A stretch of DNA of 18,376 bases from JBLINH01 sp047639165 (GTDB taxonomy: Bacteria > Patescibacteriota > Minisyncoccia > Phycocordibacterales > JAACPR01). The first letter of the stretch is position 1, and each line of letters opens with the position of its first letter. The position numbers were made by a program, and so were the translations under genes. The notes under the pieces are model-generated. The model was given only the letters and a program-made list of their open reading frames with translations. It did not search any database and was not told the DNA's origin. Where the stretch lies: the NCBI GenBank assembly GCA_047639165.1, contig JBLINH010000015.1:1-18376 (forward strand). The letters run 5' to 3'. Shown here piece after piece: positions 1 through 7,124 of the stretch.

Positions 1-2
1 CC

Positions 3-1232
3 TTTGATGGATTTAAAGAGAGACCTCTTCTTGGTTATGGACAAGAAAACTTTAATTATGTTTTTAATAAGCATTACGTTTCTGAACTTCACAGACAAGA
101 GCCATGGTTTGATAGAGCACACAATGTAATTTTAGATTGGTTGATAGCAGGAGGAATTTTAGGTTTGCTCGCATACCTTTCACTGTTTGCAACTGCAGGA
201 TACTTAATATTTAAAAATAAAGAAATTGGTGTTGTAGAAAAAAGTATTCTACTCGGATTAATTTTTGCGTATGGGTTTAATAATATTTTTGTTTTCGATA
301 ATATTGTAAGTTATATTTTCTTCTTTTCTATATTAGGATATGTCCACACTCTTCATGTAAAAGATGAAAAAGTTTCAGAAAAAGATTTTTCAGAAAATTC
401 AAAGTACGTAATTGTTTCTGTATTAATAATACTTTCTGTATATTCTTTGTTCGCTATAAATGGAAAAGGATATGCACAGGGAAAAAGTTTGATCAAAGCT
501 ATGCAGATAAGAGTAAGTGATGGAAGAGTCCTTACTTCATATCCAGAAGGTCCTATACAAAACTTGAAGTATTATCAAGAAACATTTGCATATGATTCAT
601 TTGGTACTGGTGAAGCACGACAAAATTTAACTCAAACAACAACAAACCTTTTAATGGCAGGAGTTGATCCTGTAGCATTTAAACCATTCATTGATTTAAC
701 AGAATCTGAATTACTGAAACAAATAGAAGAGGATAAAGAAAATGCTTTGTACCCATATTTAATCTCAAGGTTCTATGCGATCATCGGTAGGTCAAATGAG
801 TCTGTAGAACAGATACTAAGAGCTAGAGAACTTTCGCCAGAGAAACAAGAATTTGTGATACTTCATTCAAGGATAGTATTAATCAAAGGAGACAATGAAG
901 AAGGACTGAGACTAGCCAAAGAAGCCTTTGAGATGAATATAGACAATGATGCAGCATGGCAAAACTACATAACAATGGCTAAGGATATGGCCCGTACAGA
1001 TGTAGTAGAAGATCTTATCGAACAGGGTAATGCACACAGGTTGATAAATTACTGGGAGAGTAGAATTTATGAGGATCCTGAAAATATAGATATGTGGTTG
1101 AAAACAATAGAGATTAAAATATCTTTTGAAGACTACCAAGGTGCTATAGATTTTATTAAAGATGCAAAAGAAACTTTTCCAGAAGAATCTGAAAAGTTTG
1201 ATGGGATGTTAGAAATAATCAGAAATAAATAA
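3..1232 (+). CDS. O-antigen ligase-like (Wzy_C) membrane protein with TPR tail, 5' partial
   Basis: The reading frame is open from base 3, so the start lies upstream of the window; the internal TTG at 141 is not the start. The visible 409 residues begin with a Wzy_C-type stretch: PLLGYGQENF, then AHNVILDWLIAGG followed by a membrane segment. The 'G.G...F ... AHN..L......G..G' pattern is that of the periplasmic loop of O-antigen ligases and polymerases (WaaL/Wzy family). Two or three more hydrophobic segments follow (to about base 465). The remaining ~250 residues are soluble and helical, with TPR-like repeats (for example the segment near 820-960). Members of this family transfer or polymerise lipid-linked glycans outside the membrane. 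In an organism without a classic outer membrane the likely role is surface polysaccharide or glycoprotein assembly, which is inference. No terminator is seen directly behind it; a promoter for a small RNA begins at its stop codon. Confidence 0.8.
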   Translation, partial: FDGFKERPLLGYGQENFNYVFNKHYVSELHRQEPWFDRAHNVILDWLIAGGILGLLAYLSLFATAGYLIFKNKEIGVVEKSILLGLIFAYGFNNIFVFDNIVSYIFFFSILGYVHTLHVKDEKVSEKDFSENSKYVIVSVLIILSVYSLFAINGKGYAQGKSLIKAMQIRVSDGRVLTSYPEGPIQNLKYYQETFAYDSFGTGEARQNLTQTTTNLLMAGVDPVAFKPFIDLTESELLKQIEEDKENALYPYLISRFYAIIGRSNESVEQILRARELSPEKQEFVILHSRIVLIKGDNEEGLRLAKEAFEMNIDNDAAWQNYITMAKDMARTDVVEDLIEQGNAHRLINYWESRIYEDPENIDMWLKTIEIKISFEDYQGAIDFIKDAKETFPEESEKFDGMLEIIRNK

Positions 1233-1233
1233 T

Positions 1234-1262
1234 TTGCTTTTTTATAAGAACTGTGATATGAT
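1234..1262 (+). promoter_or_regulatory. Promoter of small RNA 1
   Basis: TTGCTT (1234-1239), a 17-bp spacer and TATGAT (1257-1262), with an extended -10 TGn at 1254-1256. Expected transcription start near 1269. This is among the best-formed promoters in the window, and no ORF follows it. Confidence 0.75.
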
Positions 1263-1268
1263 ACTTTT

Positions 1269-1334
1269 ACGTGAGTGCTTACAGTACTTGCAAAAACGAA
1301 TGTCTACAAAAGACTCCCTTTCGGGGGATTTTTT
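1269..1334 (+). ncRNA. Putative small RNA 1 (about 65 nt)
   Basis: This short unit runs from a well-formed promoter to an intrinsic terminator and has no coding potential. The first ~10 transcribed bases, within the match 1267-1278, are perfectly complementary to 1438-1449, which lies in the apical loop region of the neighbouring RNA 2. The middle is A-rich and probably unpaired; a small hairpin GTCT/AGAC (1302-1305 with 1310-1313) sits before the terminator. It also shares the 8-mer GTACTTGC with RNA 2 in direct orientation (1284-1291 and 1469-1476). It matches no RNA family known to me. Seen: promoter, terminator and complementarity. Inferred: that the RNA is made and acts on RNA 2. Confidence 0.55.
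1314..1334 (+). terminator. Intrinsic terminator of small RNA 1
   Basis: CTCCC (1314-1318), loop TTTC, GGGGG (1323-1327), then a run of six T from 1329. The five-pair stem includes one T-G wobble. Confidence 0.75.
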
Positions 1335-1392
1335 GTTTCTAAATAAAAAATAAAATCTGGATAATATCAACCTATTTTAAATATTTAAATTT

Positions 1393-1401
1393 TGGTATAC
1401 T
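1393..1401 (+). promoter_or_regulatory. Extended -10 promoter of small RNA 2
   Basis: TGgTATACT: TG at 1393-1394 and hexamer TATACT at 1396-1401. No clear -35 element is present, which is usual for extended -10 promoters. Expected start near 1408, right at the base of the long stem. Confidence 0.6.
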
Positions 1402-1407
1402 CATCTC

Positions 1408-1530
1408 AGTGTTTGCTTCGAGACATGACCGGCAACTGCACTCACGTAATAGATATTCGTTGGAGCTCGTACTTGCCGGTCGTGTCTCGACACAAAAAAA
1501 ACTTTTCAAAAAACTTTTGAAAAGTTTTTT
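1408..1530 (+). ncRNA. Putative structured small RNA 2 (long rod-like hairpin)
   Basis: An 18-bp stem pairs 1418-1435 with 1473-1490, with a single T-G wobble, and GTG/CAC (1409-1411 with 1491-1493) can extend it across a bulge. The 37-nt apical region (1436-1472) can fold further: CTC/GAG, then ACG and AAT pairing with ATT and CGT around an AGAT loop. A second strong hairpin with a T-run closes the unit. The wobble that keeps pairing suggests an RNA-level structure. The apical region holds the 12 nt complementary to RNA 1. I checked it mentally against SRP RNA, tmRNA and RNase P core motifs and see none. A rod of this size recalls 6S-type RNAs in shape, but I see no basis for calling it one. 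Confidence 0.65.
1497..1530 (+). terminator. Intrinsic terminator of small RNA 2
   Basis: AACTTTTCAAAA paired with TTTTGAAAAGTT around a 3-nt loop (1512-1514). The AT-rich stem is about 14 bp long and runs into T at 1525-1530, followed by more T. Confidence 0.75.
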
Positions 1531-1677
1531 ATTTTTTTTTAAAAAAAATAAAAAAAAGTTGTCCACAAATTTTCTAAAATAAAATTGTGTTTATTCTTTT
1601 TTTGTTAGAAAATTATAGTATCAGTAATAAGAGATGGTCGGATATTACGATTACAAAATAATTGACGTCAAATTATA
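1531..1677 (+). other. AT-rich spacer upstream of the lysine-rich protein gene
   Basis: No gene is visible here. It holds T and A runs (1531-1558), a single DnaA-box-like TTGTCCACA (1559-1567), a weak candidate promoter TTTATT-18 bp-TATAGT (1590-1595, 1614-1619), and the 10-bp palindrome TTGACGTCAA (1662-1671) 6 bp before the start codon. Nothing here is strong enough for a firm call. Confidence 0.35.
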
Positions 1678-1989
1678 ATGCCAGTTAAAAAGAAAAAGAC
1701 AACAAAAATAAAGGCAGCGCCAAAGAAGAAGAAAGTAGTTGCAAAAAAGAAGGCAGCGCCAAAGAAGAAACCAGCTGCAAAGAAGAAGGTAGTTGCAAAG
1801 AAGAAACCAGCTGCAAAGAAGAAGGTAGTTGCAAAGAAGAAGAAGGCAGCGCCAAAGAAGAAAGTAGCAAAGAAGAAGGCAGCACCAAAGAAGAAAGTAG
1901 CAAAGAGGAAGAAGGCAGCGCCAAAGAAGAAAGTAGCAAAGAAGAAGAAAGCTGCAAAGAAGAAAGTAGTACGACGAAAGAGAAAGTAA
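1678..1989 (+). CDS. Lysine-rich histone H1-like DNA-binding protein
   Basis: The protein has 103 residues built almost entirely from Lys, Ala, Pro and Val, with a few Arg, Thr and Ile and no acidic or aromatic residue. About half are lysine. It repeats units such as AAPKKK and VVAKKK, and the DNA shows matching short tandem repeats. This is the composition of the C-terminal tail of eukaryotic histone H1 and of bacterial H1-like proteins (chlamydial Hc1/Hc2, AlgP). It has no globular domain, so it should be an unstructured polycation. A role in nucleoid compaction or nucleic-acid binding is inferred from composition alone. The ATG at 1678 follows the stretch ATTATA and has no Shine-Dalgarno sequence. 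A strong terminator ends the unit, so it is monocistronic. Confidence 0.85.
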   Translation: MPVKKKKTTKIKAAPKKKKVVAKKKAAPKKKPAAKKKVVAKKKPAAKKKVVAKKKKAAPKKKVAKKKAAPKKKVAKRKKAAPKKKVAKKKKAAKKKVVRRKRK

Positions 1990-2005
1990 GAAAATAAGGT
2001 TTGTT

Positions 2006-2036
2006 ACTCAGTCCCCATTTTGGGGGCTGAGTTTTT
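2006..2036 (+). terminator. Intrinsic terminator after the lysine-rich protein
   Basis: ACTCAGTCCCC (2006-2016) pairs with GGGGGCTGAGT (2022-2032) with one wobble, followed by a T run. Confidence 0.9.
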
Positions 2037-2037
2037 G

Positions 2038-2046
2038 TGTTAGTAT
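2038..2046 (+). promoter_or_regulatory. Extended -10 promoter for secA
   Basis: TGtTAGTAT (TG 2038-2039, hexamer 2041-2046). The predicted start near 2053 leaves a leader of only about 8 nt before the secA ATG. The -35 region would fall in the upstream terminator. Confidence 0.5.
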
Positions 2047-2060
2047 AGCCAGACAAATAT

Positions 2061-4562
2061 ATGTCGTTTTTAAATAAATTGTTTAGTGACGAAAATACAA
2101 AGTCACTTAAAAAATATGATGATTTGGTTCAAAAGACTAATGATTTTGAACCAATCATATCTAAACTGTCTGATGAAGAGCTAAGAGCTAAAACAGACGA
2201 GTTTAAGGCTAAAATAAACGATGGTAACGATATCTTACCAGAAGCTTTTGCTGTGGTTAGAGAAACCTCAAAAAGACTTTTAGAGGAACGACACTATGAT
2301 GTTCAGTTAATAGGAGGTGCCATCATTAGTGATGGAAACATTTCAGAGATGAGAACAGGTGAAGGTAAGACTTTGGTTGCAACTCTACCTGTGTATTTGC
2401 ACGCACTTTATGGCAAAGGAATTCATGTCGTTACTGTTAATGATTATCTTTCAAGAAGAGATGCTGTTTGGATGGGACAAATATATTCATTCCTAGGACT
2501 TACTGTTGGAATAATTACACAAGAGGGTTCATTTATGTACGATCCAAACCATAGCGATCTTGATGAAGAAAGAGATGAAGAGGGTTCATATAAAGTGGTA
2601 AACGAATTTCTTAGACCAATTACAAGAAGAGAAGCTTATCAAGCGGATATAACTTACGGAACAAATAGTGAGTTTGGTTTTGATTATCTAAGAGACAACA
2701 TTGAATTAGAATCAAAAAACCTGAGACAAAGAGGACACCACTTTGCTGTTGTTGATGAGATCGACTCAGTTCTAATTGATGAAGCACGAACTCCACTAAT
2801 TATTTCTGCACCAGCAAAAGAATCGGAAGACTTCTATAAAGTGTTTGCACAGATTGCTACAAATTTAAATAAAGAAGAAGATTTTGAAGTTGATGAAAAA
2901 CTTAAGGCAATTTCTTTAACTGATTCAGGAATAGAGAAAGCAGAGAAAGTTTTAGGAATTGATAATATGTATACTGAAAAAGGAGTTAAATTTGTTCATC
3001 ATCTAGAAACTGCAGTGAGAGCTAAAGCATTGTTCAATCTTGATAAGGAATATGTTGTTAAAGGAAACGAAGTTATTATCGTTGATGAATTTACAGGAAG
3101 ATTGCAACCTGGGAGAAGATGGTCAGAAGGACTACATCAAGCGATTGAAGCCAAAGAGAATGTTCCAATCCAAAGAGAATCTAGAACATATGCTTCTATT
3201 ACATACCAAAACTATTTTAAGATGTATGAAAAACTGTCTGGTATGACAGGTACAGCTAAAACCAGTGCAGAAGAGTTTAGAAAAGTGTACGGGCTAGATA
3301 CTATTGTTGTTCCAACTAACAAAGAAATTAAAAGAGATGATAAGAATGATTTAATCTATCAAACAACAGGAGGAAAATTACAAGCTATCTCAAGTAAGGT
3401 AAAAGAAGTTAACGCAACAGGTCAGCCAGTTCTGATAGGTACGGTTTCGATTGAAGACAATGAAGCATTATCTAATTACCTTAAAAAGGAAGGTGTAGAG
3501 CATACTATGCTTAACGCCAAGAATCACGAAAGAGAAGGAGAAATAATTGCTCAAGCAGGAAAGAAAGGTTCTGTTACGATAGCTACCAACATGGCAGGAC
3601 GTGGAGTTGATATTAAGTTAGGTGGAGTTCCTTTTGATAAAGAGAAAGCTGAGGAAATCAAAAATCTAGGAGGTCTTTTTGTTCTAGGAACTGAAAGGCA
3701 TGAAGCTCGTAGAATTGATAACCAACTTAGAGGACGATCGGGAAGACAAGGAGATCCTGGATTAACTCAATTCTTTGTTTCTTTGGAGGACAGTCTTATG
3801 AGAGTCTTTGCAAGTGACATGATTAAAAACATGATGGGCAGGTTTAATATTCCAGAGAATCAACCTATTGAGAATAAAATCATAAGTAAGTCTCTTGAGA
3901 GTGCTCAAACAAAAATTGAAGGTTTTCACTTTGATTCTAGAAAACACATTTTAGAGTTTGATAATGTTTTAAACACACAAAGAGAATCTGTATATAAAAG
4001 AAGAAAAAATGTTTTAGTAGGAAACGATGAAGATGTTTTGAATACACTTGGTGAAATTGTTGGAGATGATGATATGACTAAAAAGACCTTAGAAGACAAG
4101 AAAAATCTATTAGGCGATGAATACATAAAATCAATCAGAAGATTGATCCTTCAAACAATAGATGTATTTTGGGTAGAACATCTTGAAGCCATGAGTCATG
4201 CAAGAAATAGTGTTGGTCTTCGTGCGTATGGACAAAGAGAACCACTTATAGAATATAAAAAAGAAGGAAAGATTTTGTTTGATCAAATGAAAGAAGCAAT
4301 TAACCATCAGATAGTTTCTACTATTCCAAATATTGGTGCAGGTTCATTTGAAAAAGAAGAGGAGAGATTGAAACAATCAGTTAAAGAAATACAGAAAGCA
4401 GGTGGTAAGTCTGATAGTAAATCATCGGGTGACGGAAAGGGCGTAAGGAAGGATAAATTTGGAAGAAACGATCTTGTCACAATTACTAAAGGTGGCGAAG
4501 AAAAGGAGATGAAGTATAAAAAAGCAGAGCCAATGCTTGAAGACGGCTGGGTATTGAAATAA
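2061..4562 (+). CDS. secA: Preprotein translocase ATPase SecA (shortened)
   Basis: SecA is the ATPase motor that pushes unfolded preproteins through SecYEG at the membrane. The protein has 833 residues. Walker A MRTGEGKT lies at 97-104, the DEAD-type motif VVDEIDSVLIDEARTPLI at 230-247, a TGTAKT motif at 396-401, GRGVDIKLGG at 513-522 and the arginine-finger region RGRSGRQGDPG at 557-567. The two-helix finger region follows as DVFWVEHLEAMSHARN, with LRAYGQREPLIEYK after it. Three things differ from E. coli SecA. There is an acidic insertion around 155-188. The helical wing region between YKRRKNVL and RRLILQTID is only about 45 residues. The C-terminal zinc tail is replaced by a GRND segment without cysteines. 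The ATG at 2061 has no Shine-Dalgarno sequence. It is probably monocistronic, because a new promoter follows directly. Confidence 0.97.
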   Translation: MSFLNKLFSDENTKSLKKYDDLVQKTNDFEPIISKLSDEELRAKTDEFKAKINDGNDILPEAFAVVRETSKRLLEERHYDVQLIGGAIISDGNISEMRTGEGKTLVATLPVYLHALYGKGIHVVTVNDYLSRRDAVWMGQIYSFLGLTVGIITQEGSFMYDPNHSDLDEERDEEGSYKVVNEFLRPITRREAYQADITYGTNSEFGFDYLRDNIELESKNLRQRGHHFAVVDEIDSVLIDEARTPLIISAPAKESEDFYKVFAQIATNLNKEEDFEVDEKLKAISLTDSGIEKAEKVLGIDNMYTEKGVKFVHHLETAVRAKALFNLDKEYVVKGNEVIIVDEFTGRLQPGRRWSEGLHQAIEAKENVPIQRESRTYASITYQNYFKMYEKLSGMTGTAKTSAEEFRKVYGLDTIVVPTNKEIKRDDKNDLIYQTTGGKLQAISSKVKEVNATGQPVLIGTVSIEDNEALSNYLKKEGVEHTMLNAKNHEREGEIIAQAGKKGSVTIATNMAGRGVDIKLGGVPFDKEKAEEIKNLGGLFVLGTERHEARRIDNQLRGRSGRQGDPGLTQFFVSLEDSLMRVFASDMIKNMMGRFNIPENQPIENKIISKSLESAQTKIEGFHFDSRKHILEFDNVLNTQRESVYKRRKNVLVGNDEDVLNTLGEIVGDDDMTKKTLEDKKNLLGDEYIKSIRRLILQTIDVFWVEHLEAMSHARNSVGLRAYGQREPLIEYKKEGKILFDQMKEAINHQIVSTIPNIGAGSFEKEEERLKQSVKEIQKAGGKSDSKSSGDGKGVRKDKFGRNDLVTITKGGEEKEMKYKKAEPMLEDGWVLK

Positions 4563-4572
4563 TCTGTTTATG

Positions 4573-4588
4573 TGGTACTTTAGTACCA
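4573..4588 (+). promoter_or_regulatory. Leaderless promoter with palindrome, polymer-forming operon
   Basis: Extended -10 TGgTACTTT (4573-4581), then 6 nt, then the ATG at 4588, so transcription should begin at the start codon. The same bases form an inverted repeat TGGTAC-TTTA-GTACCA (4573-4578 and 4583-4588) that spans the -10 box and could be an operator. Confidence 0.5.
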
Positions 4589-5736
4589 TGAAACGATTTC
4601 AAATAGCTATTGTATTAGCTCTATTATTTACACCATTTATGGGTTTTGCTGCTGATGTTAGAAGCGGCGGGGAACTTAAAATAGGTGGCACTTCTGTTAT
4701 AGAGGAAAATCTCTATGTAGGAGCAGGAACTGTTGTAATAGATCAGGATGTTAACGCTGATCTATCGGTCGCAGGAGGAACTGTAGATATAAACAGTACC
4801 GTGACTGGGGATATCGTTGTGTCTGGAGGAACAATTAACTTCAGAGGTGTTGCTAAAGATGATATTAAGATTGCAGGGGGAACAGCGATCTTCAGTGGTA
4901 TAGCTGAAAAAGACCTAGTCTTAATAGGAGGAACACTACGAGTAGAACAAGGTTCTGTAATTAACGGTGATGTAATTATCCTAGGAGGTAATGTTTTCTT
5001 TGCAGGAGAAGCAAATAATCAAACGAAGATTGTCGCAGGTAATGTATTTATTGATGGAAATATAAAAGGAGATACTGAAATTACTACACAGCATCTAATT
5101 TTTGGAGAAAATGCAAAAGTTGAAGGAACACTCTCGTACTTTGCCCCAGAAGAATCATTCATTAGTGATGAAGCAGTTACAGGTGAAGTGATGTTCAATC
5201 AGATTGAATCATTAAGAGACAACTCTTTTGTTAAAAGAATGATACTCAACGTTGTGAGTTTTTGGATAGTCCTAAGATTTATAACAACTATTATACTCGC
5301 ATTTATTCTTGTATACGTGTTTAGATTTTTCTCACAAAGTACCGTTAACTATGCAATGGAAAGATATGGAAGAAGCTTTGTGGCTGGAATAATATTCTTG
5401 ATATTTACCCCTATAGTTTCTGTAGTGTTCTTTATTAGTTTGATTGCTATTCCATTTGCAGTACTACTGATGCTCGCGTACTTCTTTATAACAATAGTAG
5501 CTACAGGAATATCAGGAATATTTACCGGCGCACTTGTGAAGAAGTGGATTATGAAGGATAAAAATATTAGTGTATCTTTCAGATCAGCTGCGATAGGTGT
5601 TATTATTCTTACACTCCTACAACTACTTCCAATATTTGGAGATATCATCAGATTAATTATCACCGTGATATCTATAGGAGCTATTACAAACTATCTCTAC
5701 ACTAACGTTAGATTTAGATCAAAAACAGATAAATAA
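4588..5736 (+). CDS. Exported beta-helix polymer-forming (bactofilin-like) membrane protein
   Basis: I chose the ATG at 4588 rather than 4570: it begins a proper signal peptide (MKRFQIAIVLALLF...GFAA), and a -10 box lies 6 nt ahead of it. From about residue 25 to 190 there are roughly eight coils with an 18-residue period of the type '(D)I.VSGGTINFRGVA', the pattern of right-handed beta-helix polymer-forming proteins (the bactofilin/DUF583 kind). A 40-residue linker leads to three or four hydrophobic segments and a basic tail. The layout suggests a beta-helix outside the cytoplasmic membrane with a C-terminal membrane anchor. This differs from true bactofilins, which are cytoplasmic. A role in envelope structure is inferred. 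It is the first gene of a four-gene operon; the next starts one base after its stop. Confidence 0.8.
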   Translation: MKRFQIAIVLALLFTPFMGFAADVRSGGELKIGGTSVIEENLYVGAGTVVIDQDVNADLSVAGGTVDINSTVTGDIVVSGGTINFRGVAKDDIKIAGGTAIFSGIAEKDLVLIGGTLRVEQGSVINGDVIILGGNVFFAGEANNQTKIVAGNVFIDGNIKGDTEITTQHLIFGENAKVEGTLSYFAPEESFISDEAVTGEVMFNQIESLRDNSFVKRMILNVVSFWIVLRFITTIILAFILVYVFRFFSQSTVNYAMERYGRSFVAGIIFLIFTPIVSVVFFISLIAIPFAVLLMLAYFFITIVATGISGIFTGALVKKWIMKDKNISVSFRSAAIGVIILTLLQLLPIFGDIIRLIITVISIGAITNYLYTNVRFRSKTDK

Positions 5737-5737
5737 T

Positions 5738-6250
5738 ATGGAAAAATATAAAATCACTGTTCTTTTAGGAACTGCTAAAGAAGGTAACTTCTCCAAAGAT
5801 GTTTCAAAATTTGTTGTTAAGGAACTTGAGAAGAATGAGAAGTTTGAAGTTAAACATGTTGATGTAAAGGATTTCCTTTACGGTAAGACTACTGTAGAAG
5901 GGGATACTATTAACGGATGGAAAGAAATTATTGAAAGTACAGATGGATTAGTAGTTGTTTCTCCAGAGTATAATCATTCAATTCCAGGAGAGCTAAAGAT
6001 TCTTCTAGATTCTCTGTATACTGAGTACACAGGAAAAGTTGCAGCAACAGTTGGGACTTCAATGGGAGGGTTTGCAGGATCACGAATGCTTGAACATTTA
6101 AAGATTGTTCTTCACACAATCAATTTTGATATTTGTTTGAGAACAGGAAATTTTGCAGGAGTGAGAGATGACTGGTCTAAAGATAGTGAAAAGTATGAAA
6201 AACAAATTACTGGAATTGCAGAAGAAATTATTTCAAAACTTTCAAAATGA
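5738..6250 (+). CDS. NAD(P)H-dependent FMN reductase family flavoprotein
   Basis: The protein has 170 residues with a flavodoxin-like fold. The N-terminal phosphate loop reads LLGTAKEGNFS (usually GS.R..S). The flavin-side motif SPEYNHSIPGELKILLDSL around residues 73-91 is the signature of the NADPH-dependent FMN reductase family (SsuE/chromate reductase/azoreductase type). GTSMGGFAGSRMLEHL is the usual third block. It would reduce FMN or quinone-like substrates with NAD(P)H in the cytoplasm; the substrate cannot be told from sequence. It follows the previous stop by one base and overlaps the next gene by ATGA, so it is translationally coupled. There is no Shine-Dalgarno sequence. Confidence 0.88.
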   Translation: MEKYKITVLLGTAKEGNFSKDVSKFVVKELEKNEKFEVKHVDVKDFLYGKTTVEGDTINGWKEIIESTDGLVVVSPEYNHSIPGELKILLDSLYTEYTGKVAATVGTSMGGFAGSRMLEHLKIVLHTINFDICLRTGNFAGVRDDWSKDSEKYEKQITGIAEEIISKLSK

Positions 6251-7122
6251 AAAAAATAATCGTACATAATGATAGATTCCATGCTGATGAAGTATTTGCT
6301 GTCGCAACACTTGATCTTGTTTTCAACGGGGATATTGAAGTTGTAAGAACTCGTGATGAAGATATTATGGACTCTGCAGACATTGTTATAGATGTCGGGG
6401 GAATATACGATTTTGAAAAAGGAAGGTTTGATCATCACCAAGCTGAAGGAGCAGGAGAAAGAGAAAATGGAATTCCATATGCTTCTTTTGGTCTAGTTTG
6501 GAAACACTTCGGTGACAAGCTGTGTGATAGACATGAGGCATGGGAGTTTGTTGATAGAAATATTGTTCAAGTAATAGATGCTGGAGATAATGGTTTTTCA
6601 ACCTTTAAGTTAATTAATGATGATATCGGGGTGTATCAAATAGGTACTTTAATAGGAGCGTTCAATCCAACATGGAAAGAATCTGGTGATTTGTATGATA
6701 AGAACTTCAAAGTTGTTGTTGAAATTGCAAAGAAGGTTCTGGAAAGAGAAATTAAAAAAGCTAATGATAAATCAGAGGCTATTCCAGAAGTAGAAAAAGC
6801 ATACGAGGAGACAGAAGATAAGAGACTTATAGTACTTGAAAAAAACTATCAATGGGGAGAGGTACTTCACAACAAGGACGATGTCCTGTATGTTATAACA
6901 CCATCTAAATTAGGAGATGCTTGGAGGGTTAACACTATCCAAGATAAGGAATTTACTAATAGAAAGAGCTTTCCAAAGGAATGGGCAGGACTTAGAGGTG
7001 GAGAACTGCAGGAGGTAAGTGGTGTAGAAGATGCAAAGTTCTGCCACAGAAAACTATTCCTTGCCGTTGCACAATCGAAAGAAGGTGCGATTAAACTAGC
7101 TAACATAGCAATCAACTCATAA
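6247..7122 (+). CDS. MYG1/UPF0160 family metal-dependent hydrolase
   Basis: The protein has 291 residues and matches the MYG1 family along its length. HNDRFHADEVFA sits at the N-terminus (His12, Asp14), RTRDEDI around 35-40, DVGGIYDFEKGRFDHH at 49-64 with a DHH-type metal site, PYASFGLVWKHFG at 78-89, and DAGDNG at 111-116. The C-terminal block is AWRVNTIQ...RKSFPKEWAGLRGGEL...GVEDAKFCHRKLF. Family members are DHH-like phosphoesterases; eukaryotic MYG1 is a 3'-5' RNA exonuclease. Activity on RNA here is inferred by homology. It overlaps the upstream reductase by 4 nt and ends 2 nt before obg, so it shares their mRNA. Confidence 0.93.
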   Translation: MKKIIVHNDRFHADEVFAVATLDLVFNGDIEVVRTRDEDIMDSADIVIDVGGIYDFEKGRFDHHQAEGAGERENGIPYASFGLVWKHFGDKLCDRHEAWEFVDRNIVQVIDAGDNGFSTFKLINDDIGVYQIGTLIGAFNPTWKESGDLYDKNFKVVVEIAKKVLEREIKKANDKSEAIPEVEKAYEETEDKRLIVLEKNYQWGEVLHNKDDVLYVITPSKLGDAWRVNTIQDKEFTNRKSFPKEWAGLRGGELQEVSGVEDAKFCHRKLFLAVAQSKEGAIKLANIAINS

Positions 7123-7124
7123 AT

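Noticed and set aside
141..1232. Complete 363-residue gene starting with TTG at 141
   Set aside because: The same frame is open to base 3 and encodes the conserved Wzy_C motif before and across 141, so the start is upstream of the window.
1408..1530. RNA 2 as SRP RNA, tmRNA or RNase P
   Set aside because: None of the conserved core motifs of those RNAs is present and the size is too small for tmRNA or RNase P.
1372..1566. 64-residue minus-strand ORF
   Set aside because: It overlays the RNA 2 hairpin and poly-A/T tracts; its lysine and phenylalanine runs come from those tracts.
1559..1567. DnaA-box-like TTGTCCACA in AT-rich DNA, possible replication origin
   Set aside because: It is a single imperfect box with no cluster, and there is no dnaA, dnaN or gyrB nearby.
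1690..1985. CRISPR-like short repeats
   Set aside because: Repeats are irregular, lie in frame inside a coding gene and have no unique spacers.
1685..2056. 123-residue Ser/Leu-rich ORF on the minus strand
   Set aside because: It is the complement of the AAG/GCA-rich repeats of the lysine-rich gene and of the terminator behind it; low complexity and no start signals.
4570..4587. Upstream ATG at 4570 for the polymer-forming protein
   Set aside because: It lies inside the promoter and adds six residues ahead of a proper signal peptide that begins at 4588.
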